A stretch of DNA of 64,000 bases, taken from Dendrophyllia cribrosa. Its lineage: Eukaryota > Cnidaria > Anthozoa > Scleractinia > Dendrophylliidae. Under the pieces are notes generated by a model, which saw only the letters and a program-made list of their open reading frames with translations, was not told where the DNA came from and did no database searches. Position 1 is the stretch's first letter; each line of letters starts with the position of its first letter. This document shows, in pieces, positions 54,955 to 64,000 of the stretch. Position numbers and translations under genes: made by a program. Where the stretch lies: NCBI GenBank assembly GCA_024195265.1, contig JAJLRJ010000002.1, positions 18,491,694 through 18,555,693 on the forward strand, given 5' to 3'.

Positions 54955-55147
54955 GCCTTGTTGTTCGGTGGTCTAGTGGTAAGAAGACGTTCCTAGTAGC
55001 GGTAGTTCCGGGTTCGAATCCAGTCTAAATAACATGGTTTTTTTTATTTCTTCTTTTCTCTTTTAAATGTCCTGGGAAACAGTGTTCTAAATTAACTATA
55101 ATCATGAATTCAGAGCAATTTGACAATTCAGGATAATGGTGAATTTA
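54955..55147 (+). mobile_element. tRNA-derived SINE, plus strand
   Basis: The head has an A-box-like TGGTCTAGTGGTAAGAAG and a B box GGTTCGAATCC near 55011-55021. The anticodon region differs from the minus-strand neighbour. A T-rich spacer and the shared tail (about 55080-55145, AGTGTTCTAAATTAACTATA onward) follow. Confidence 0.65.
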
Positions 55148-55737
55148 GACCTGAGAATGTGTTGGCTTTGACTGCATACGGATGTTTACATGTACAAGAA
55201 ACAAATTCAACCTCGTGCCCAGGGCCTCCTCCACTTTCAAAATGGCGGGCGAGTTTGTCACGTGACACAACGTGAAATGGCGTTTTCGGAGGTTATTTCC
55301 AATTCGAGCGTTTGGCAGCCGCGCGTGTTTGTTTTCTGACAATCTGAAGTCGTTGTTCAAACGAAAGTAAGACGTTTACGCGACAAATGATATTCCATCT
55401 GGATGTTTCAGTGGAAGCAAGGCCAAGTAGGCCGAGTGAAAGCGCCAACTGTAAGTTTGCACTAAAGGAGAACTGAAGCAAAACATTTTCGACTGTGACG
55501 TCATACGCATAACATACATAACACTTTATTTATTCACGGATTGTAAACCTGTTGAAGTCCTAGCGTGTAATGGACTGCTAACTTACCGTGATAAAAGCTA
55601 AAATATACTAAAAAATAAATAAAAACAGAAAACAAGATTCTAGGCATCAAAATATTAAAATGAAAATGCTAAAAAACAAAAAAATATATTACTTCACTTT
55701 AAAAATTAGTTATTTTTTGAAAATTCTCTTTCTGATT

Positions 55738-55983
55738 TGTTTAATAAAAGTATTAAAGTTTGATGCACAGCGCTTCGTTCGTTAGACTGTTCCAAAGCTT
55801 GGGTGCATCATTTCTGAAGGAGTTCAATCCGTAGGTTGTAGTGAAAATTCTCGGTACATCGACTTTATTAATTCCTCCATGCAGCTCTAAGATTTTTTTT
55901 GGTTGACTCTTTCATTTACTAATTCACGGTATTTTGGTGCTAAATTATTTAGCATTTAGCATAAGTCATTTTATCTTGTAACG
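55738..55983 (-). pseudogene. LINE reverse-transcriptase tail
   Basis: Minus-strand translation shows VDVPRIFTTTYGLNSFRNDA, PKLWNSLTNEALCIKL, the common C-terminal LINE motif, preceded by KMTYAKC and interrupted by stops. It is a 5'-truncated, decayed copy. Sequence to about 55500 is probably its 3' UTR. Confidence 0.65.
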
Positions 55984-56006
55984 AAAATGGAAAGTGCAAA
56001 ATATCC

Positions 56007-56097
56007 TAGCCGACGTGTAGCCGTACCATCCCCCCGAGACTGAAAACGGGAAATGTTTTTTTTTTCTTGAGGGGATGGTAAGGCTACACGTAGGCTA
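56007..56097. mobile_element. Palindromic MITE with 9-bp target duplication
   Basis: A 91-bp inverted repeat from TAGCCGACGTGTAGCCGTAC to its relative, flanked by perfect direct repeats AAAATATCC (55998-56006 and 56098-56106). Confidence 0.85.
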
Positions 56098-57505
56098 AAA
56101 ATATCCAAGTATATTATACAGTTTTCGTATTACACCCAGTTATGCCATTTTGAAGACACATGGGCTGCAGCTGCACTAGAGCAGTTAACCGGGTTACTTT
56201 CAATTAATTAATTAAAATTAACTGGTTTAACAAAATTCCTGATGCGGCCGCTTTTTTTTTTTGGCTCTCACCGAATTTAAACCGTGTTAACGGTTCCCAT
56301 AGAAATTAATTAAAGAACAATAGATTTTTTTAACCAAGTTGGGTTTTTCAAACCACCACGCTAGGTAGTTTAGTGCAGGTTAACTTTCCCGATCTGTCAA
56401 TCATCTTCGCTTACGCGGTAATTTTTGGCTCCCTGTTGAATTCGTAGGGAAGACTTGCAATTTCAAATAGAGGAAAGAAAACCGTCGTGTGTTTATGTTC
56501 TCCACAAAACCTATAATTTGATCATTTGACGATGTTGTTTTGCAGGGAATACCAAAATGTAAAATATATAATGCACCTGCAGAGGCATTGTTTTCGCTCA
56601 ATCCTATTGTTTTGTGCCGCTCTCGCTGCCTTCGCCGTCATGGCTACCCGGGCGTGGATGCTGCGGCGGATGCTTTGGCAGGCTTATTTAAACTTAACAA
56701 TGTCACAATAAAGAATATAGCAAATGATAACATGATCCTCTCACGTTCAAAGTTTAACCTTTTATAGTGCGGCCGCTCAGAAAAATAAACTTGGTTATTT
56801 TATTACAAATGTCTCTTCACTGAGTTAGTTTATTTTGGAAATTTAACCGGGTATCTAAAAAAATAACACAGCTAACTCCACCAAGTGCGGCAGCAGCTAT
56901 AAACTATAATAAAATAAATTTCAGTCGAATAATTAAGTCCCTTATTCAATTATTTAACAGATAATACGTGCGGAAATTTTTATTACTCATTGCTTGCATT
57001 TTGTCTCGCCCATGTGGGACTCAAGAAAATACTACACAACTCGTAAAATATCCGCGCGTACGTATTAGCGAAAAGACCTTGTTTTACCTGCGACATTGAA
57101 AACGAAGGTTTTGGGGAGATAGATAACGAGCTGATTCCAACAATGAGCGATCAAAGATCACTAACGTCCAGTTCGCTTAAAACCCAGGACCTGTGTTTCC
57201 CTCTTCTCGTGAGCTATTTGTCTTGAATATATCAACATTGGAAATCTCTTAACATGTGTCTAAAAAGTAAACATTGCCAGGCAAGTCAAGTGAAAACTGA
57301 CCCGGTGTTAACACAGGAGAGACACTCAACTTTCAAATAGATAATGTGAATTGCGAGGTGGATTTATACGATGTGAGATGTGTGCCATGACAACCTTTAA
57401 AAGTTGTGTGTATCAGCCAGTGTGAATCAGTTCTCAAACCGGAAATGTACACGGACATTTTCGCACCTAATACAAAACCTACGTGTGACGTTTGTGAGAG
57501 GATGA

Positions 57506-58172
57506 CAAATGCTATACACCGAATGCAAATATGGCCGCCCAACAATATTTTGTTTTGACAGGTTCTCAAGAAAAGGAAAGCAATTGGTTAATGGTAAAGA
57601 TCAGGTCAAAACAAGTCATTGTGTGCATTTTTAAGGCCATATTCTTAATTTAGGGGAAGTTAGAAGCAATCAAATTTTGGGAAAAACATGAAAGCGAGGC
57701 TAGTTAGGATGGAATGTCTTTTCTCATACAAACGCTTCAAATTTCAGTGAGCCATAACTTTGCAATTAAACCATAGTTAATAGAACAAACTGGTTATGAA
57801 GCTCATCAAATTTCAAAAAAAATGTACAAAGCTGCTTTGTTTTATGTTGAACGAACCGTGACCCTGCACATTGTTTTGTTTAACGTGTGAGCCCAAATGT
57901 TTCTACTGGTCAGTTGCTTATATGCATTTCAATACCTTTTGTGTTTTGTGCAGGGTCAAGGCAAACGAACAAAAGAAATGGAGAACAAAAACATATAACA
58001 AAGGACTGACTGAGTTTCATAACCAGTTTCTTCTATTAACTATGATTAAACCAAAAACAATTAAACTTTGCAAGATGATACATTTAGCAGCACTTGTTTA
58101 CGTGATATCATTAATTTCTCTGAAAACTTGGCCAAACAAAAAAATGCCTGACGGCCATATTTGCATTCGGTG
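57506..58172. mobile_element. TIR element
   Basis: Ends share CACCGAATGCAAATATGGCC in inverted orientation (near 57517-57536 and 58151-58173). The interior has a 104-codon frame (57871-58185) with no recognised domain. Confidence 0.55.
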
Positions 58173-58183
58173 CCATATGTTGT

Positions 58184-58305
58184 AGTTCAATTTTATCCTT
58201 GGGTCAATTTTTATTTTCCATTGTTCTTTTCTATGCTAATATATGATAATGAATATAAAACAAAACAAAATGAAAGTTGAACCAAGGATAAAATTGAACT
58301 ACAAC
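58184..58305. mobile_element. Hairpin MITE
   Basis: TGTAGTTCAATTTTATCCTT and its perfect complement bound a 122-bp AT-rich hairpin, directly next to 57506-58172. Confidence 0.7.
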
Positions 58306-58332
58306 ATATACATGTCATACCATCAGATGCTC

Positions 58333-58358
58333 CTGATGACCGTTATGGTCGAAACGTC
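58333..58358 (+). ncRNA. Hammerhead-like motif (degenerate)
   Basis: CTGATGA at 58333-58339 and GAAACGTC at 58351-58358 are both intact. The intervening stem is only ACC/GGT and would have to use A9, leaving a stray C. Likely a decayed or non-canonical copy. Confidence 0.4.
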
Positions 58359-58923
58359 GAGCGATGTATTTTTGGTTTCCAGAAAGTCCATCTAAAAATT
58401 TTGGGAGGCAAATAGCTCCCTTTTAAAATCCTTCTTGAGCTTTTTTTTTTCTTTTTTCGGAGAAAAGAATTTTGTTCCTGGCTTATACTTTCGGCTTGTT
58501 GAATTTTCATCTTGGGCATCCGAACAAATCGAAAATTAAATTGGTAGCTGACACAAATATCCCATTAAACGGCATTATCATTATATAACGGGCAGTTTTT
58601 ATGCTCACGGAGGAATTAAACCGCTTACAACGGACACCCGTTGTTTTTTCCCTCCAGATTGAAACAAAATACTGAAACAGACTAAAACGAAATACCACAG
58701 ACACCCCGTTATAGTCCGTTATACATGTATACGGACAGTTTCCGTGGTTCATAAATGGGTTTGAAGGCAGAGCCCGTCATGTAACCTTGGTGTGCATCAT
58801 TACACATCCCAATCCTCGCATTTCTTCAAGGCAAGGCTACCACACTGTCGAGAAATCGAGTATTTGGGAACAAATGAGATGATGGCTAGCAGTGGTGGAT
58901 CAACAAGAAATGGTTTAGATGGA

Positions 58924-58990
58924 CAACCTCGTTCCCAGGGCTTTTCCCGCCGCCCCTCTCTCGAAGGGAAAAGCCCTGGGAACGAGGTTG
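58924..58990. mobile_element. Palindromic MITE with 9-bp target duplication
   Basis: A 67-bp inverted repeat from CAACCTCGTTCCCAGGGC to its complement, flanked by perfect direct repeats TTAGATGGA (58915-58923 and 58991-58999). Related CCTGGGAACGAGG sequence is seen at about 20899-20911. Confidence 0.85.
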
Positions 58991-59194
58991 TTAGATGGAG
59001 TGAGTTTTTTACTAACTTATGATGAAGAAAAGATTTAGAAAACACTGAAAAAATGAGTAGCGAAAATTTAAATGCGTCGAGTTTTGTTTTACGTCAAGTA
59101 TCCGCTGTTTGCATTGCCTGTTCAGCTGCACAAATGATTTCTAAAATTACACGCAATTGATCACATGCATGACGGCAATAGGCCATTTCCGAGT

Positions 59195-59335
59195 TACGTT
59201 ACGCCTCGTTGTCAAAGCGAGGCTAGGTGCAAAACCTTTCATATGGAAATGAGTTTTTATTCAAATGCAAATAAAACTCATTTCCATGTGAAAGGTTTTG
59301 CACCTAGCCTCGCTTTGACAACGAGGCATAACGTA
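59195..59335. mobile_element. Palindromic MITE
   Basis: Arms TACGTTACGCCTCGTTGTCA and its relative pair through CCTAG, AAAACCTTTCA and ATGGAAATGAGTTTT blocks, leaving a short loop. Confidence 0.8.
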
Positions 59336-59666
59336 TATTGATCCAAGGGCGGCAAATGAGCCTCGACGTGCAGCGGACCAGACAGTAAACCCCACATGAT
59401 CAATGCAATGGCATTGGACTGACTCGTCCACCTCTCTCGGGTGCAAATGGCGCGTCTTGCGATTCAAAAGAATAGACGATAAAAACGACTGGTGACGAGC
59501 CAGGGTATGGGATGGGAGGGAGTAGTCATATCAGTAGGTCATAATTGGAGTGGGCGGTGGATAGGTCAATGGTTGAAACAAACAATGGGTTTTTTGGGCA
59601 ATGGGGTTATCAAATACAAACTACATTCACTATGGCACCACTTTATCAGTTACGGAAGCCTACTCC

Positions 59667-59911
59667 AGGCGCCCGTTTCTAGAAAGTCCCGAAAACTTTT
59701 CGGACCCGAAGAGCTGTATTACGCGAGAATGTTTACCAATAAATATTCGGTTTTTGTTGATTTTGAAAGCTAAGCAATAAAATGTTGCGTTTACTACACA
59801 ACTTAAGCTGATTTGTGGGCAAAAAACTTCAACACCTTTCGTTAGAAACTACATTTAAAAAATAGCTTTCGGGCCCGAAAAGTCTTCAGGACTTTTGAGA
59901 AACGCACGCCA
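59667..59911. mobile_element. MITE with GTCC(C/T)GAA arms
   Basis: Left GCGCCCGTTTCTAGAAAGTC and right (inverted) GGCGTGCGTTTCTCAAAAGT share further CTTTTCGG.CCCGAA blocks. The interior is AT-rich. Confidence 0.6.
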
Positions 59912-60559
59912 GGCATTAAAATTGTGGGGTCGGGTAGCAGCTTGCGCGTGAATGAGCAAACAAGCCTATCCCCCTCCATCGGCACTCGCAATATTTTTTC
60001 TTTCTGCGCGCCGCCTATCCTTTGCTCCCCACTATCTGAACGCCCGGAACAGGCCGCAGTTAAGGTTTTGGTGACTAAATTTACATTGTAAGGTTTATTT
60101 CTAAATTACTTAATGTTTTCTTTGTTCAAATTCTTACTCGCTTCTCCAGCAAGGAAGTAAAGTCCAGTGCTCATCCTTGAATACCAAGCTGTTAATTAAT
60201 CCTTATTTATTCAGATATACAACAACAACAGCAACAACAACAAGCTTTATTTGCATGACTATAAATCTTCAAAGTTTGTAAAAGCGTAAAACTGTATAGA
60301 AAGTTAACAAAATATTAACCAACAAACAAAAAATCATAATAAACAGATTACAATGAATTAAGTTTTACTAGATTTGCTTCGCTGGTCAAAACAGGAAGAA
60401 ATAAACTTTAACAGCTGCATGTTAAAAAAATAATCCTCAGAGTTCAAGAACAGTCAAACTTCCATATGCGACCACCTCTTCTAAGCGACCACTTTTCCAG
60501 GTCCCGGTTGTTCAAAGCACGATTAAGCTAACCCAGGTTTGCGTCAATTTTGATTACTG

Positions 60560-60721
60560 TTAAAGGCCCAGTATCACCCAAAATGCATTGCGCGTCCAAT
60601 GCCTCGACGTTTGAATTTAACGCAGTCGAAAATTCACGAAAGAACCAATCACGAGCGAGCTCGTCATTTGAAAACAAAAACAAACGACCGCAAAGCCCAA
60701 TGGGTGATACTGGGCCTTTAA
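60560..60721. mobile_element. Palindromic MITE
   Basis: Ends TTAAAGGCCCAGTATCACCC and the complement. The ends are related to 44641-44763. Confidence 0.8.
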
Positions 60722-61028
60722 ATACTTAATGAAAGGCGATTTTTCCAAAGTATTTTCACCCTTTAGTTTGTACTTTGACTTGTCTTCGCGTGTAGCTTAA
60801 AATAAGTTTTTGAAAGCACTTCTTATAAGAGAAATTTTCGGTTAAGTTTTAACCAACTTTCAAACATTTACCGGGGCCCAGAACACTAAATTTAACTACA
60901 GAGCCTTTGCACGTGACGTCACGGCGGCCATATTGGTATCCTAAACGAATCCTATGAGATTTTAGCTCAATAGATGGTTTTCACACACGTGATCTTCATT
61001 CCTGTGGGACTCAAATGACAAAGGCCAT

Positions 61029-61108
61029 GGCGGCCATGTTGGTGCACATAACAAAAGAAGTTCATTAAAATTCTTCTGTAGGTGTGCACCAACATGGCGG
61101 CCGTGACG
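61029..61108. repeat. Small inverted repeat
   Basis: GGCGGCCATGTTGGTGCAC and GTGCACCAACATGGCGGCC form a perfect 19-bp hairpin stem with an AT-rich loop. Confidence 0.7.
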
Positions 61109-61620
61109 TAACGTGAAAACCACCCATTTTTTTCAAACATTTCAACGCGGGAGATTTGAATTTTCCTATTGTTTTTAACCTTTGGTAAGCAAGCACTCGC
61201 CCAAATCTCGATGTCATTACAGACACAAACACAATGTGGTACAGTAAAAGTCCAATAAAACGAAACCTTTTTCCTTGCATCAATAGTTCAATATGTACAA
61301 CGTTTTGCGTTGACAGGTGCTCTGTACATTGAAATTGCTATAGGTTCATAATATGATTCAAAGTTAAGATCCTTGTGGTTTGATAAGCGACCACCTCGCT
61401 TTGCATTATGGGTGGTTGCTTACGGGAGGTGGTCAAATCCAACTTAAATCATCTGTTTTACAAATTGATGTTTAAATGTTGACATACTAAGTTTCATTTC
61501 ATCAAGTTTTTCATACGACTTTATGCCTATTACAGAGACTACTCAATTAAAAAAAGCTAACAACATATTACAATAAATAATTGTAGCTCCAATTAAGTTC
61601 GATAGTGACTGAAGGATCCT

Positions 61621-62899
61621 TCAGTCACTGTCGAACTTTATGGAGTTGACACCAACGTTTATTTGTCCTCCCCGGTAACTTCCCCGCTTCTTTTTGGTCT
61701 TTTCGTGTCGAAACGACTTGCCTGCAAAGGAAACAGAAAACAATAAATTAAGACTGACTACTGGGAACAGTTATATTCTCATAACACAAAATTGGCCCGG
61801 GCACAGAAGTCTCCTATGAAGAAGTAAAAATAGAAGACATCTGCACCCAGACAACACAAAATATGTGTCAACCAAAAATTACAATTTGCACTTTGTGCCT
61901 TTGTTCTTACCTTTGACAAACTTTAGGTCTTTATTTGCCTTTTCTCCCCAGTCTCCCCTTGAGCCGAACTAAAAATAAACAAGCAATGGAAAGAAGAGTT
62001 ACTGCATGATAATGCTTGCCTGTTTGCACAATTTTATATGCCAAATCTACTATGTGTCATAATTTTGGAGAAATGACAAATGGCATGCATGCTAACAAGA
62101 GATGATGTTTGTATAAAGTTACACATGTATGGCTTACAAAAATTAATGTTACTGGGTGACATCGATCATACCTATGTTTGTATGACATATTTACTCAAAA
62201 AGCACTGCCGCTAAAAGAGTGCATCTCCAAATAAGCTGAACATCCCTGTTACCTTTACATTGACAAAAATACAATTTTAACAACCGACTGTACTACCTGT
62301 AAATCAAGTTATATGCTTTAATTTACTAATAATCAATTTAATGTAAGAGAACATTATTACCTTTGCTTCAAAACTGTTGTCTTTTAACCTTGGATCCACT
62401 GCAATTTCTTCTTCCCTGACCCTTCTAAAGGGAGTTTTATCCTGTTTGGACAAAAACAATAAAGATACATGTACAGTGTAACAATGTAAACTAGTATAGA
62501 TAACAAAGAAGGCTTGTTCCCTTTAAGCCATGATAGTGCCACATAACACATACTCACATAACTTGTTCAAAATCTGTTCAATTTCAATGAATTTTGGCCA
62601 CAAAAGTGGTCTTGGAAAGATCTACTTATTAAACACATACATGTAAAACCATGCCTCCTTACTTATGTGATGTGATTGAGGACCCCTTAAACTTTTCATT
62701 TTTTTTTTTAATTTTTAAGATAGAACTTGTGTTATTCTAGATACTGACTGAGAGTTGCAAAATGAAGTATAGGTTGGGGTATATACCTAGCATGTATGAA
62801 GATTAGGACTTTGCTAAACTTTTTTATTTTTATGTTATTAACTCTTACTTACCTCGTTCTTTTTTCCATTATTTTGGTTTATGGCTGGTGTGGATGTTG
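61621..62899 (-). CDS. NOLC1: NOLC1 / Nopp140 C-terminal exons (5' part outside window)
   Basis: Four 3'-terminal exons: 62853-62899, 62361-62441, 61911-61968 and 61621-61721 (stop TGA 61621-61623). They join in frame, giving [15 protein letters not shown], then [20 protein letters not shown], then [20 protein letters not shown], then [18 protein letters not shown] and NSIKFDSD at the end. This is the SRP40 C-terminal domain of NOLC1, a nucleolar/Cajal-body chaperone of box C/D and H/ACA snoRNPs that also links Pol I. The acidic-serine/basic repeat region and the LisH start would lie upstream, beyond 64000. No further exon was firmly seen in 62900-64000. Confidence 0.93.
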
Positions 62900-63488
62900 C
62901 TATTATAAAAAAGTTATAAAACAAGTTTAGTAATAATTGTGAGTTAAAAAGCAAGCTTGCACCTCCTTACAATGGAGTCCCATTATCTCAAACCTCACTT
63001 GTCTCCAACTTTCTGTCATCTATAGTGGTTACCAATAACACGCGACCCTCTGCCTTAAAAAAAGGCAGAAAAAGTCGAGTTTTAATAGTGGACGTCAATC
63101 AAAGAAAAGCTGCCATTAAAATTATTTTGGATTCTGACAGGATTTCAAGCAAACAGAGCTACAATATCAACTATTTTACCAGCTAAGAGAAGGTAAAACT
63201 TAATCAAAATTGACTTCCAAGCCAGTTTAAACAAAAAGAAAAGCTGCTGTTTGCAAAAACCAATTTTTTTAAAAAATAACTACAGTGTATTAAATTTCAT
63301 TGCATGTGACAATTTGCAACTCAGTGATGCAAAATAAATAGTATAGAAGACCTGTGAATCACAATCATAAAGCCACCGCTGCACGCAGTACCAATTTTTT
63401 ATTATGTTGAATGAAATCTTCTCTTAAAACTGTAATTGAATGCAAATTTGGTTGTTTTAAAACGTTTACTATTTCATTTGGTAAAATC

Positions 63489-63658
63489 GACCTCTTTAGC
63501 TTGTATGTTTTGTTTTCCTATGAATGTAGATCATGTGATGTTACCCTAGAGAACTGTTTCTTTTAATTTTTTTTCCTTCACATGGACAAAGGACAAATTC
63601 CCTTGAGAACATCACATGACCTACAGTGGGAAAACAAAACATACAAGCTAAAGAGGTC
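63489..63658. mobile_element. Palindromic MITE in a NOLC1 intron
   Basis: Arms GACCTCTTTAGCTTGTATGT and the complement continue through TTTGTTTTCC and ATCATGTGATGTT/ACATCACATGA, with a short unique centre. Confidence 0.8.
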
Positions 63659-64000
63659 TATTGTTGGAAATCCAGTTGGAATTGTTAACAGATTTTCTTT
63701 GATTGACATCAACCAAACTCAAGTTTGACCTTCTGGGATGAAGTGCGATGGGTTGTATGTTAACGATAACCACTTGTAAGGCTACATGTAGGTCCTAAGC
63801 ATTTCCGTAAGTGTACATAACATCGTCAATTTACCCCAGATATTTCAAACCCCTAATATCTCGGAAACCATATTTTCTTCTCCAAGAGGTTAGGGCAAAA
63901 GTTCCTTGATGGTTTCCTCCAAAAAATTGAAGTTCAAAGCTGTAATTACCTGTCTGCTGAAACAATAATAATTTTATGTTTTTTGTGTTCAAATTGTAAC

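Noticed and set aside
54955..55030. Functional tRNA gene
   Set aside because: A and B boxes are present, but acceptor, D and T stems do not pair fully and the SINE tail follows directly.
60440..61445. One large element between GCGACCACCT motifs at about 60470 and 61390
   Set aside because: The motifs are short and the supposed ends do not form convincing inverted repeats with a target duplication.
63955..63961. Possible 7-bp NOLC1 micro-exon near the right edge
   Set aside because: AG and GT flank it, but nothing upstream is visible to confirm frame or need.

Overview
The window is nuclear DNA of an animal, most probably an anthozoan cnidarian (a stony coral). The genes are intron-rich with GT/AG junctions, the DNA is AT-rich, and there are intron-poor class A GPCRs. 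The spacers and introns are packed with short palindromic transposons and dispersed repeats of a kind I associate with coral genomes. The species cannot be named from the sequence alone.

Six protein genes can be supported. From left to right they are: an intronless class A GPCR (3263-4204, -); a secreted collagen-like protein of the CTHRC1 family (11450-13352, +, 3 exons); a 33-exon Tudor/coiled-coil/pseudokinase gene orthologous to STK31/TDRD8 (17464-47038, -); LAMTOR3/MP1, the Ragulator and MAPK scaffold subunit (47588-50610, +, 7 exons); a second class A GPCR (51293-53044, -, 2 exons); and the 3' end of NOLC1/Nopp140 (61621 to beyond the window, -, four exons visible). STK31 and LAMTOR3 start head to head, 549 bp apart between start codons. 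LAMTOR3 and the second GPCR are convergent. The genes do not form one pathway; this is an ordinary mixed animal locus.

Most of the remaining sequence is mobile DNA. The clearest items are: a structurally intact hammerhead ribozyme (core 7899-7934); a 2.1-kb element in STK31 intron 11 with long terminal inverted repeats and a perfect 10-bp target duplication, which encloses a protein-kinase N-lobe fragment and so looks like a gene-capturing (Pack-MULE-type) transposon; a 0.9-kb foldback element beside it, also with a perfect 10-bp duplication; four palindromic MITEs, each with a perfect 9-bp duplication; a Tc1/mariner derivative with TA duplication; a PIF/Harbinger derivative carrying a Myb/SANT reading frame; a head-to-head pair of SINEs with different tRNA heads and one shared tail; and four C-terminal LINE reverse-transcriptase remnants.

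Region by region: 1-3260 holds repeats and a LINE tail; 3263-4204 GPCR 1; 4205-11120 no gene seen, one ribozyme and repeats; 11121-13540 CTHRC1-like gene; 13541-17460 nested hairpins; 17464-47038 STK31 with heavily invaded introns; 47039-47587 shared promoter interval; 47588-50680 LAMTOR3; 51293-53044 GPCR 2; 53045-61620 repeats only; 61621-64000 NOLC1 3' part.
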